Shown in pieces: positions 33,269 to 44,363 of a DNA stretch of 64,000 nucleotides (position 1 is its first letter; each line of letters opens with the position of its first letter). Under the pieces are notes generated by a model. It ran no database searches. It was not told where the DNA came from and saw nothing but the letters and a program-made list of their open reading frames with translations. The stretch is from Coprinopsis marcescibilis (Eukaryota; Basidiomycota; Agaricomycetes; Agaricales; Psathyrellaceae): the NCBI GenBank assembly GCA_004369085.1, contig ML210194.1:89493-153492 (forward strand), written 5' to 3'. The position numbers and the translations under genes are program-made.

Positions 33269-34519
33269 ATGAAGCCATTCCAGTTGTTGGGAGGGTCGGT
33301 CGCCCGATTCTTCCTCCTATCCATATCCTTCCTCCTCTACCTCATCAATCCCATCTCGGCGGTTGTCCTCCGTACCAACAGCCGCTGGATCGTCGATGCC
33401 TCTACCAACCAACGAGTCAAACTCCGTTGCGTGAACTGGGCAGGACATATGGAGACCAACATCCCCGAAGGCTTGCAGGCCCAACCAGTTGCCAACATCG
33501 CCGCCTGGATCGCTAACAACCGGTTCAACTGCGTCCGGCTGACGTTCTCCATCGATTTGGCTCTCAACCCCAACTTCGCGGTCTCCACCTCTTTCAACAA
33601 TGCCGCCGGCAGCGCGGGTGTCCCCTTGGCGAGCATGCAGGGCTTGTACAATCGTGCTTTGGAGAAGAACCCGTGGTTGGGGAATTCCACTACGAGGGGG
33701 GCGTTTGCTAGAGTTATCCAGGAGTTGGCGAGTAGGAATGTGCTGGTTATTTTGGACAACCATGTTAGTCGGGCTTCGTGGTGCTGCGGGACCAGTGATG
33801 GCAATGGTTGGTGGGCGAGTGCGTCAGGGTATAACGCCAACAACAGTCGGTTTTTCGATACCAATAACTGGTTGAATGGGTTGCGGGCCATGGCGTCGTT
33901 CAGTGCCGCGCATCCAAATGTTGTTGGGATTGGTTTAAGGAACGAGGTGAGGGCCGTGGGGAGCCAGGATGGGAACAACCACGCGGACTGGTATAACTTG
34001 ATGGGGAGGGGCGGAGAGGCCGTCCGACAGGGTAACTCGAACTTGCTGATCATCGTTGGAGGCGTGGGCTACGCTACGGACCTTTCATACCTCGGCAACC
34101 GACCCCTCGACCGCGCCATCTTCGGCCAGGATAAGCTGGTGTACGAGTACCACAACTACCAATGGTCGAATGGCAACATCAGCTGTGACGAGCATCGACG
34201 CCGCATGGGAAATGGCGCTGGGTATCTCCTCACCCAGAATCAACCATATACTGGGCCATTGTGGGTGAGCGAGTTTGGCTGGGCGCAGAGCAACCCGTCG
34301 GCACAGGAGACGGCCTATATCAGGTGTCTCGTTTCGTACTTGGAGAGTAACGACGCAGATTGGGCTTATTGGGCATTGCAGGGAAGTTATTATGTGAGGG
34401 AGGCCCGGGTTGATTTCGACGAGTCGTTTGGTGTCCTCAATAAGGATTGGAGTGGCTGGAGGAATGGGAGCTTCACGTCGACCCTTGGGAGGTTGTTTGA
34501 CGTTACGCAGGGTCCTTGA
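33269..34519 (+). CDS. Secreted GH5 endoglycanase (cellulase family)
   Basis: Intronless 416-codon gene, unusual beside its intron-rich neighbours. The N terminus has a hydrophobic secretion signal (FFLLSISFLLYLINPISA, about residues 14-31). The protein has the GH5 barrel landmarks: LRCVNWAGHMETNIPEGL, NCVRLTFSID (Arg on beta-3), VLVILDNHVS, the acid/base Glu226 in VVGIGLRNE, His295 in YEYHNYQW, and the nucleophile Glu335 in GPLWVSEFGW. A C-terminal Trp region (WAYWALQGSYYV) completes the barrel. All catalytic residues are present. No carbohydrate-binding module or GPI signal. Likely an extracellular endo-beta-glucanase or related glycanase; the GH5 subfamily is not decided. Confidence 0.93.
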   Translation: MKPFQLLGGSVARFFLLSISFLLYLINPISAVVLRTNSRWIVDASTNQRVKLRCVNWAGHMETNIPEGLQAQPVANIAAWIANNRFNCVRLTFSIDLALNPNFAVSTSFNNAAGSAGVPLASMQGLYNRALEKNPWLGNSTTRGAFARVIQELASRNVLVILDNHVSRASWCCGTSDGNGWWASASGYNANNSRFFDTNNWLNGLRAMASFSAAHPNVVGIGLRNEVRAVGSQDGNNHADWYNLMGRGGEAVRQGNSNLLIIVGGVGYATDLSYLGNRPLDRAIFGQDKLVYEYHNYQWSNGNISCDEHRRRMGNGAGYLLTQNQPYTGPLWVSEFGWAQSNPSAQETAYIRCLVSYLESNDADWAYWALQGSYYVREARVDFDESFGVLNKDWSGWRNGSFTSTLGRLFDVTQGP

Positions 34520-35562
34520 ACAAAAGCTTGTAGTATTAGAAGCTTGAAGTTTGAAGTCCGGAGCTGCTTGTAACGTTGAAGTATACTGTACACGAACCAA
34601 TGAATCACACGGGGTTCCCTGCAAACTGTGGAGCGTGCACATGTATGTCGCTTAGTTCTCTGCACAAATATTTCAGTCAATTTCTGCCTCATTTATGACG
34701 ATAGGCTACTTACCAGTGAGCTATAATCTCGTCAGATTTTAACAGGCCAGCTGACATCGTAGGCGGGGTGAGCATTGTCCACCAACAGGACCCAAACGCG
34801 TCAATTGCATGAGTATCGCCCAAAGACAGATCGAGAGGGTCTCGGAGTATCATTCAGAGATAGGCTGTGCGCAGCAGATTCTTCATATTTCAAAGCAGAG
34901 ACTCGAATAATGGGTGAAAAATGGGGGAAACCCTGGCATGGTTGGATGGAGGGAAACGAAGCGCCCAATCAGGTCGTGCGAAAACATCGGGAATGCCCGA
35001 CGGCAATTGCCGAAGGCATATCCGTCGTCGTTCGCGTTCGACATTGCTTTCTGGATTTAAGTCTCTGGGTAGTACCGAATCATTCTATGAATTGCTCTTG
35101 TTACCTGGCGGTGTCTTTGGTACTTAAGAAGGAAGTTGGTTACACTCGTCTGGAACCTGAGTTGGGAGAGGGGTCAGAAGGTATGGAGTTCAATGTCAAA
35201 TCAAGACTCGAGTTGACAAGATCTGACTGTTAACCAGTTCAGATATCCGCAGTAACCCAGCTTTAAAATTCTATTCGCAAGGTCGACACTCTGGAAGCTC
35301 AAGGGATGAGGGTTTCCGCCTTCAGCCTCATCTAGTCAAACCATGTCCATGCGTGGCACACTTCTCTCTGGTTAGCTGTGGAAACTGGACACGCGCGTTA
35401 TTCCCTCTGAAGGCCGGCGAGCCGTATCCTGGGCTTTACGCGGTACCTTCGACGTTTTAATGTCCGGTCACATGAAGGAAGATCAGGGACGGGCCTTTTA
35501 CCGCAGCATTGTCCCGATTTGTTATCGCACTGCCATTCTTGCACGACAACCGCCACAATGTA
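34520..35562. other. Intergenic between the GH5 gene and the first NLR-like gene
   Basis: A 152-codon plus-strand frame (34775-35233) does not begin with ATG and resembles no family. The remainder is the 3' flank of the GH5 gene and the promoter side of the NLR-like gene. Confidence 0.4.
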
Positions 35563-38191
35563 ATGGGGGTGAACTTCTCGATACCGGTATGTGGCCAATC
35601 AACCCCGCGCACCTATGATCTGTGCGCTTACGCCAGGCACAGACACCCAGGAGGAAAGGAAATGGGGGCCTGAACACCAGGAAAGGCTCAGACGGTTCGG
35701 CCCACAGCACGAACTCGTCGGGGTCGAGAGGACGAGGAAACGTAAATGTGTTACAAGGCGCACATCAAGTTCAAACTACTGGCGGGACGTGGTCAATCGC
35801 GGCAGGAGACATCGTCACCAATGTCACGAACGTCAGTCACGTCCACTTCCACACCGCCATTGGTCCGGCTTGGAGTACGGTTGAAGGTATGGTAATGGCG
35901 TCCTCTCTGACTAGGCATTCCTTCTCATATCTCCCAGAGTTCGCTGTAGTGGGGAATTGGTTGACCATGCTCAATTTCCAAGTCATGCAGGTTGACACAC
36001 TACGGAAAAGAGTGCCGAACACCTGCTCGTGGATCTTGGACTACCAGCAATTCCAAAGATGGCTCGTAGAAGGCGGTATTCTTTGGGGGACGGGTATTCG
36101 TAGGTCTGCCAATCAAATTAAACTGACCTTTCTCTCACACAATCGCTTTCTAGCTGGGGCGGGGAAGACAATACTGGCGTAAGTGCTGTGCCTGGTCCCC
36201 GACTGATTGTTTGTTAATTTAAACCTCTGAAGATCTATTGTGATCGACTACCTACACAGCATCGCAAACGAGGACGCCAATGTGTGTGTTGCCTTTGCAT
36301 ACTGTCGATATACAGAGCCTATCACCATCGAGGACATCCTTTCCGCCCTTGTCAAGCAACTCCTGGAACGCCATCCCAAGAAGGTTTCAGTCTTCGTCAA
36401 GCCCATGTATGACCGACATCAGCGCACTGGGACACGCCCAACTCAAGAGGAACTCCTCGAATTACTGGAGCAGATCTCGAGCTCGAACGTCTTTTCGGCC
36501 ATGTTCTTCGCCATTGACGGGTTGGACGAGGCGTCGAGTGACACTCAGGTCGACATACTATCCTCACTTTCCTCTTTCAACATTCGATTCTTCATCACTT
36601 CCCGCCCACTGGACACGTTGAAGGAGCTGGTCCCGACCGCTGTGTTCTTCGACGTCGCCCTCAGGGATCTGGATGTAGTTCTGCTCATCAACCAGAAGAT
36701 GAAGCGTTCCCCGAATCTCCGGAAGCTACTCGAAATTGATGGATGGAAGGAGTCACTCGTCTCGAATATCCTCCGCAGGTCTTCTGGAATGTACGTATCA
36801 GTGCTTTTATCGTACCGATTCTCACTGATGATGACGATAGGTTCCTTCTGGCGTGCCTCCAGCTGGAGTCCCTTCGAGACTGCCTCACAATTAATGACTT
36901 GAGAGAGTCATTGGAACGACTCCCTGACGGCATGGAAGATATGTATGGCGAAACGATACGGCGCATCGAACTCCAGCCGAGGCGCCATGTCGAGCTAGCA
37001 AAACGAGCTTTGACCTGGCTGCTATACAGTCACAGGTCGTTGTCCATGGAAGAGCTACAATACGCCGTATCTATCTGCCCGAAAAGTTACGAGTATGATC
37101 CTGAACGTATCGTTCATAAAGATGCTCTAATCTCGCTTTGTTGCGGCTTGGTTACGGTCAATGAAGATAACCAATCCGTTCGCCTCGTTCGTGAGTCGCT
37201 CATGTCAAACCTTCATCTTTGGCTATACTTATACGTCTCAGATTATACTGCGAAGGACTGCCTGAGGGTCACTCTCCTGAAAGACGACCCAAATCCTCAC
37301 GCATTAATTGCATGTACTTGCGCCGCGTTGCTCCTCCAATACGGATTCCACGACCAGAAAATCCTTTACACCGATGAACTCGAGATCGCCTTCAAGGCTC
37401 ACCCCTTGCTCGAGTATTCGTACGACAACTGGGTATCCCATATGCAAGCCAGCGACCCAGTTCCCCCAAAAATTATACACTTCGTTCAGAAATGTCGACG
37501 TTATCCCTATCCCGTCCCTTCCGGCTTTGCCCTGGATCACCTAGGCTATATTCACGTCGCGGCTATGTATAACATTCCTTCCATCCTTTCCAACTCGTTG
37601 GAGGACACAATCGACATCAACGCGAAATCTCGATTGGGGTCAACAGCTCTAGCGTTGGCAGCGACACAAGGCCACGAGGAAATCGTGAAACTGCTGCTTG
37701 GGCGGGATGAAATCGCAGTGAACGCTGTGGACCAGGAAGGGATGACAGCTTTGATGCGTGCGTCGTCAGCGGGAGAGGAAGGGATTGTGCGCGCGTTACT
37801 TGGTGTTCCCGGCATCGATGCAAACACTGCGGATCTAGAAGGCTGGACTTGTACAATGTACGCCGCATGCGGAGGGCATACCGGTGTGGTGAAGGCGTTG
37901 TTGGATGTCGATGGTATCGACCTTGGTTCGGTTAGCTCCGCTGGGTGGACAGCTTTGATGTGTGCTGCGTATTTTGGCTGTGAAGGTGTGGTTGAGACTC
38001 TGGTCGAGGTTGACGCCTGCGATGTTGGCGCAAGGGATTTGAGGGGCAGAACGGCTTTGGCTTTGGCGATGGATGGAGGCCACGAATCTGTTGCTGATCT
38101 TCTTCGAGTTTGGACTCCACAGTTGGATTCTGATATTTCTCAACACTCCCCTCTGCACAGTCGGAACGATGACGATGATTTTGATTTCTAG
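35563..38191 (+). CDS. NLR-like STAND ATPase: NACHT plus ankyrin repeats (NLR1)
   Basis: Seven-exon model with consistent phase: 35563-35586, 35637-35886, 35938-36099, 36154-36178, 36233-36790, 36841-37190, 37242-38191, giving 772 residues. It starts MGVNFSIP and continues with a Ser/Gly/Arg-rich segment and a Gly-Gly motif (TTGGTWSIAAGDIVTNVTNV). The NACHT domain has a P-loop GTGIPGAGKT encoded by the 25-nt exon, Walker B FFAIDGLDEA, the FFITSRP sensor, and the winged-helix region ending in RLVHYTA. About five ankyrin repeats close the protein (for example GSTALALAATQGHEEIVKLLL and GWTALMCAAYFGCEGVVETL). Fungal NACHT-repeat proteins act in non-self recognition and programmed cell death; that role is by analogy. 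A close paralog lies at 40741. Confidence 0.88.
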
Positions 38192-38572
38192 ATTTCTTGC
38201 TTTGAGCCTTTCATCTCCCTGTGATAGATTAGATTAGATCCTCTGGATCACTTTAAATAAAAATATTGCCACGTTTCACTCCTTTCAAAGGCCCTCCGTC
38301 ATTCCACATGAAATTCAAGTCCATTTATAATGTATTCAGGGATTTGCAGCCTCCAGACTCCTGCAGATTTCTTGTGCATACCCCACCAGATACCACACCA
38401 AGAAAGAATAGCGAATGGGAATGCCTCGCCAAATGCCTCCGCCATCGCTGTCATCATGATCCGTTGCGTCGGCAGCGTTCACTCTTACACCACAACGGCG
38501 ACCATCGTTTGCAAGCAAGTCCTGGCGCTGTGCCTTGGACGATAAACTTTGAAGCAGAGAGCTGTCGATGGA
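38192..38572. other. Short intergenic region before the mannosyltransferase
   Basis: Contains a small direct repeat GATTAGATTAGATCC at about 38228-38242. A plus-strand frame at 38266-38700 overlaps the mannosyltransferase start in another frame and was discarded. Confidence 0.4.
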
Positions 38573-40401
38573 ATGGTGGAATACGTGAATTTGGATGGTG
38601 CTCGTGTGACAGCACCTTTACGCTCAAGAAAGGCCCGGCGGAGAGCCCTATGCCTGCTCTTGGTCGTGTTGACTGCCTTTGCAACTCTGGTGTGTCCTAG
38701 TTTAGTCTATAAGGAGGCGATTTTAGCTAAATTGTGCGTACAGCTCTCGAATGTTACTTGGTTTTACTTGAAAAAGCAGGTGTACGACTACTTACTTTCG
38801 CAAACCCCGACACCTAGGACCGCCCCGGTGCATCCTCCCGTGCAGCGAGAAAACGCCACCCTCTTGATGTTATGTCGCAACGAGGACCTCGCTGGTGTCC
38901 TGTACTCTGTGCAGCAAGTGGAGGACAGGTTCAACCGCAACTACCACTACCCCTGGATCTTCTTCAACGACGTTCCGTTCCATGAACAGTTCAAGACGTG
39001 GGTGAGTTTCCGTTACGCGCGCTGGACAGGGTCTTACGCGTGGGATGTGCAGTCGCGTTACGGAGGCCTTGGGCAAGGGTGCCGACGTAACGTTTGCCCT
39101 GATTCCGCCTGAAATGTGGAACCAGCCCGATTGGATCGACGAGAAGAAAGCAAAGGCTTCAAGGCAGAAGATGGTCGCGGATGATGTCCCGTATGGGGGT
39201 GAGCACTCACGGACAGCTGCCCTTACTCATGCTGAATATTATGCATTTGATTCACAAAGGAAGCGTCTCGTGAGCTTCATTCCCTTTTTATGCGAAGCAT
39301 CTAACTAATGCGTAAATTTAGATATAGAAATATGTGTCGATTCAACTCTGGGGTTGGTTTTGCCCACCAATGTTGCCTATACTCCCTGCTGATACAGCTT
39401 CCAGTTCTTTTATCGGCATGAGCTACTTCAGGACTATCGTTACTATTGGAGGTGAGTTTCAGCTCTGATATTTGATGGTGCTCCCTGTGCTAATACGGGT
39501 ATCAAGGGTTGAGTGAGTGCTAAATGATACAAAACACCAGGCAACGTGATATATAAACATTTAGGCCCGAGGTGGACTACTTGTGTGACATCAACTATGA
39601 TCCTTTTACAGTCATGAGGGAGAAAAACAAGACCTATGGTACGCGAATCGCGACTCCCAAGGAATATACAATGACCGTGGTACATCTAGGATTCACTCTT
39701 TCGCTATACGAGCACAAAAGTACGGTACCCACACTATGGGACGCTGTTAAAGGTTTGTCCATTGACTAGTCGAATACACATTCTCAACTGGTGTCATTAA
39801 CTCTCCTCCCTCAGAATTCTCGAAACTATACCCACAACATGTCCATCCCGACAATGCAATGAAATTCCTCTCATGGACTGGGGGTCACACGTACAGTCTG
39901 TGTCACTGTGAGTACCACAATTCCCCTCATTCTCCTTGATCCCGCTGATGAGGAATCGCTTTGCGCAGTTTGGACCAACTTCGAGATCGCAGACTTGGAT
40001 TTCTGGAGAGGCGAAGCATACTCGGCTTTCTTCGAATTTCTGGATCACAAGGGCGGGTTTTACTATGAGGTGTGTCCACCACGCTCGCTCCGTTACCCTC
40101 GTTGCTGATGAACGCCCTTGCAGAGATGGGGAGACGCGCCCGTACACAGTATCGGAGCAGGCTTGCTGGCTCCGAAAGATAGCATCCATTTCTTCTACGA
40201 CATTGGATATAGACATACGAACGCCCATCACTGTCCGTCTGGAAATGTTTGGGCGGCGGGACGGTGCGCTTGCGATCCCAAGACCAGTTTTGGTAAGTCG
40301 ATGCCACCATCTGTTGACTGATAACTGCTAACCAAAAGCTCCTAGACCATTCGTCGTACTCGTGTACTGATAGACTGTTGGGAATTCAAGGGAATGGATA
40401 G
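38573..40401 (+). CDS. Alpha-1,2-mannosyltransferase, GT15 (KRE2/MNT1 family)
   Basis: Golgi type II glycosyltransferase that extends O- and N-linked mannan. MVEYVNLDGARVTAPL is followed by a basic stretch and one membrane anchor (LCLLLVVLTAFATLV). The lumenal domain has RENATLLMLCRNEDL, SVQQVEDRFNRNYHYPWIFF, NDVPFHEQFKTRVTEAL, PDWIDEKKA, YRNMCRFNSGFFYRHELLQ, the YYWRVEPEVDYLCDI site, FWTNFEIADLDFWR, RWGDAPVHSIGA and a Cys-rich end (CACDPKTSFDHSSYSCTDR). Exons are joined by at least ten introns. Two internal exons are tiny: 10 nt (39260-39269) and 6 nt (39507-39512). Both restore conserved residues exactly. The start base may be off by one. It lies between the two NACHT-ankyrin genes. Confidence 0.92.
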
Positions 40402-40740
40402 AATGCATCAGTTTTTTTTTGAAAGGATCACCATGAGCCTCAGTCCGAACTAAAATTCGAGATCAATCATACCAACGACTGAAATTCCGAGAGCAAAACA
40501 GCTGGGCGTATACTCAATTCCAAGTGTAATACACCCTGCCCGAAAGTGCATCACATGACCCGCACAGACCATGTACAAGTAGGGCATTCATCATTCTGGG
40601 AATCTGTACTGTAACTTGTACTACCCGAAATACGAAGGCCTGAGCACTCTATTCAAGCTCTGTATAGTCCATAGGGCCATACTGCTAGAGATACTGCTCG
40701 CTGGTCAGGATAGGGCCAAAGCCCACGATATACATCGGAG
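40402..40740. other. Intergenic before the second NLR-like gene
   Basis: No open frame of interest. Includes a T-run at 40410-40419 and the presumed promoter of NLR2. Confidence 0.4.
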
Positions 40741-43700
40741 ATGGGTGTAAACATCTCCACATTGGTGAGCCAGGAGTCTGATAGCTCGCAGTATTTCAGT
40801 GCTGACAGTTGTAATACGTCAGTTCGATACAATCCAGCGTAAGTTCAATAAGAGTCTCCGGACAATATACGAGCTGACTGGAGGATTTGCAGTATATCAG
40901 AAGGAAGGGAACGCTGAGAATGCACTTGAAAGTGTCACCATCAATGGAGGGACTGTGAATGCTGTTGGTCGTGACAGCATCGTTCACAATAATTACATGT
41001 ACTACACGATCCCGGTGAAACCCCCGTTACATGAGGGTGGTGAGCTGCAGCAGTTCGTTCAAGTCTTCCTGGCAAACAATTAACGTTTTAACAACCAATA
41101 GATATCCGAGCAATTGCAAACTGGCTCACCGAACTCAACTACAAATTGATTCAGCAAGATACCTTCAGGAAACGTGCCCCAGACACCGTCAAATGGATAC
41201 TTGAGAATCCACACGTCCTGAAATGGCTCAGAAATAGAGGAGGAGCTATTTGGGGAACAGGAATGCGTGCGTACTCGACCTCCTGGCTTGTATTATCGAT
41301 GACATAACTTAACGTTTCTGAATCAGCCGGTGCTGGAAAGACCGTTCTTTCGTAAGTGTCATCACACTTCTGTCTTCAAATTCTTAGTAGCAGTTTTAGG
41401 TCTGTCGTCATCGACCACCTTCAAGAGCTCGCGCGGCTCCACGAAGACATTGTTGTGGTCTTTGCCTATTGCCGCTACAGCGACGCGGTTTCGGTTCGCG
41501 ATATCCTGGCCGCCATCCTTCGACAGCTGTTGGAGCGTCACCCGGCTGTACTCGACTTTGTGAAGCCAATGTATGACTACCACAAATTGGATGGGACGTT
41601 TCCCACAGAAGAAGAGCTTCTCAGCCTTTTGCTGGAGATATCACGTTCGAACCTGTTCAGACTCAGCTTCTACGTTATCGATGCTTTGGATGAGGCCCCA
41701 AGGGACACGCAGATTGACGTACTCACCGCCCTGAGGTCTTTGGAAACCAACTTTTTCCTCACCTCCCGGCCACTCGACTCGCTCAAGACACTAGTTCCGA
41801 ACGCAATCTTCATCGATATCGCAGCTCAAGACGGAGATATAATTCTTCTTATCGACCAAAAGGTCAAGCGGACGCCTGCGCTTCGTAGGCTGCTTCAGAA
41901 TGATGAATGGAGATCAAAGGTAGTGGCGGAGATTTTGGAAAAGTCGTCTGGAATGTAAGATCTACATCTTCTCCCTATAGCCGAACTAACGATGTTTCCC
42001 GACTAATAGGTTTCTTCTAGCATCACTCCAGCTTGACATGCTGCGAGAATGTTTAAGCATTCAAGATCTCCGAGAAGCTCTGGATAGCCTTCCAAGTGGC
42101 GTCGACGATATGTACGCCGCAACCTTGGAGCGGTTGGACAAGCAACCCAGAGCAGAGCTGGCGAGACGGACACTCGCTTGGGTCAGTTATGCGTATAGAT
42201 CGCTGAAGATTGAGGAACTCCAGCGCGCTGTCGCGGTTCATCCAGAGACTCACGAATACGATTCGGAAAGGCTTGTGGACGGCGAGTCTTTGGTCTCCCT
42301 TTGCTGTGGGCTACTTGTCGTTGATTCCAGGAGTATGCTGGTTCGGCTCATTCGTACGTCCTTGTCACATTGATCGCTGTTGAGCATGACTCTGAGTTCT
42401 CAGTACAAAAACTATACCGCACGAACTTACCTGCGAAGTAAGCTCGCAGAGGACTCGAAGGATCCCAATGGACTGTTGGCTCTGACATGCATTGCCTACA
42501 TCCGGCAGCTGGACAACTCACACACGAATGCGTTGGTCTACCATCAGCCTTATACGTCGAATCCCGACGAAAGATTCCAGAGCTACTGTCGGTCATACTG
42601 GGCGAGACACGCAAGACAAAGTCATCACAATTATGAATCCATATCCTCATTCATCAAGAACTCTCACCGGTATCTGCTCTCCGACCCAAAAGGGAAAGTG
42701 GACAGGCTTGGGCCGATTCATGTAGCTGCGACGTTCGACTTCGCTCAACTCGTCTCCGCAATGCTCGCCTCCCATGCCAGCAGCGTGAACGACAGGACCG
42801 AGCTGGGAGCTACTCCCTTGATCCTGGCATCAAGGTACGGGAACGAAGAGGTTGTCAAAGTTTTGCTTGATGTGGAGGGCACCGATGTGAATGCGGCGGA
42901 TGGAAATGGAGTGACTGCGCTGATGGAAGCATCAAGGGACATGCGCTACAAGGAATCGTTTGCCCTCACGCGCGGGAGCCAGGAGGCATCCAACCACCCG
43001 ACACACCTCGGAGTGGTTAAGGCTCTGTTGGAGGCCAACGGCGCTGATCTCAACCTGAAGGATGTGGATGGCAGAACCGCTCTCATGCATGCCGCAATGT
43101 TCGATCAGGGGGATGTTATCGAACTTTTACTTCAAGCCGGCGGTATCGACGTCACTGATATGGACTCGAGGGGATCTACAGCTCTCATGTTTGCCGCCAG
43201 TAAGCCCAAGGCTCTCAAGGCATTCGCTCAGTTCGGAGGAGAGATTAATCCCAACGACCTCTACAATGGGCAGACGCTCCTGATTATGGCAGTTAAGAGT
43301 GGAGTTGTAGAACCTGTCAATGCGCTCTTGGCACTCCAGTCTATCGACGTAAACGTGGGGGACTGGGAAGGGAAAACGGCGCTTTTGCATGCAATATCGC
43401 ATGGCAACGTTGTGATGGTTAAAGCTCTTTTGGCGACCAAGGGCCTGGACGTGAATGTCGCGGATGTGTACGGGGAGACAGCCCTCATACGAGCATCTAC
43501 CCTGGGGGATCTGCAAGTGGTGAAGGCGCTGTTAAATATCAAAGGCCTCAACATCAATGCGGCGAACAGAGACGGTAAAATGGCCTTAATCAAGGCATCG
43601 GCCTTTGGTCATCTGGAGGTGGTGGAGAAATTGTTGGGCGACCCTGGTATCGATGTCAACGCCTTTTCCAACGACAACCGCACAGCGTTAATGATAGCAG

Positions 43701-44080
43701 CTATCTACGGTTATGCCGGGACCGTCAGGGCTCTACTCAAGTCCAAGAGTATCGCGGTAAACGCTTCCAAGGGCGATAAGAAGACGGCGCTAATCCTAGC
43801 AGCCTTGTATTGTCGGAAGGAGGTAGTCGGCCTTTTGCTGTCATTTGCAGAAATCGATATCAACTCTGCTGACTCCGATGGAAGGACCGCGCTGATGCAT
43901 GCCTCGAGGAAGGGCTACGAAGAGATCGTGGAGCTCCTGTTAGAGGTCGCAGGGGTGGACATTGAAGTCCGGGACTTTAGAAAGAGGACGGCACTTTCCT
44001 TAGCTTCTGATCAGCGCCATCGTCGGGTAGTAGGACTTCTCAAAGCTGCGAAGCTACGTACAGTAGCTACACGAGGTTAA
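40741..44080 (+). CDS. NLR-like STAND ATPase: NACHT plus long ankyrin array (NLR2)
   Basis: Paralog of the gene at 35563. Best model: exon 1 is only ATGG (40741-40744), then 40800-40838, 40893-41036, 41102-41266, 41327-41351, 41400-41954, and 42010 onward. The early part holds the Gly-Gly motif TINGGTVNAVGRDSIVHNNY. The NACHT has P-loop GTGMPGAGKT on a 25-nt exon, Walker B FYVIDALDEA and the FFLTSRP sensor. The start of the ankyrin-side region shows NYTARTYLRSKL. About eleven ankyrin repeats follow (for example GATPLILASRYGNEEVVKVLL and GRTALMHASRKGYEEIVELLL), ending at 44080. The first exon is inferred from phase only. The join near 42355-42400, where the paralog reads RLVHYTA, has no clean acceptor, so this copy may be mis-spliced or slightly damaged. 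Roughly 990 residues. Confidence 0.82.
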
Positions 44081-44363
44081 GGGCTTAATAAAGAAGTGGC
44101 TAACTCTCTGGTTATTTGTACATACACTTGCGCATTGCGCCGGAACGTTGACTGTACCACAAGGACTCTGTACTGAGCGTACGAACGGTTCGAGAGGTAG
44201 AAAGGAAGAAATGTACAATATATGTATGAAGGTTTTCAAGTTTCTGTACAAGGAACGTAGTTGAAAATGAGTGAAATATAAAAATGAAGGTAAAGGCCAA
44301 ATAAGCGACTGCCAGTTAATTGGCGGACGGCTCCGCGTGTGAAAACATCCAAAGATGCATCAA

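Noticed and set aside
33317..34692. Long antisense frames over the GH5 gene
   Set aside because: Shadows of a well-supported glycanase reading frame.
34775..35233. 152-codon plus-strand open frame
   Set aside because: No ATG at its start, no domain, and no splice continuation.
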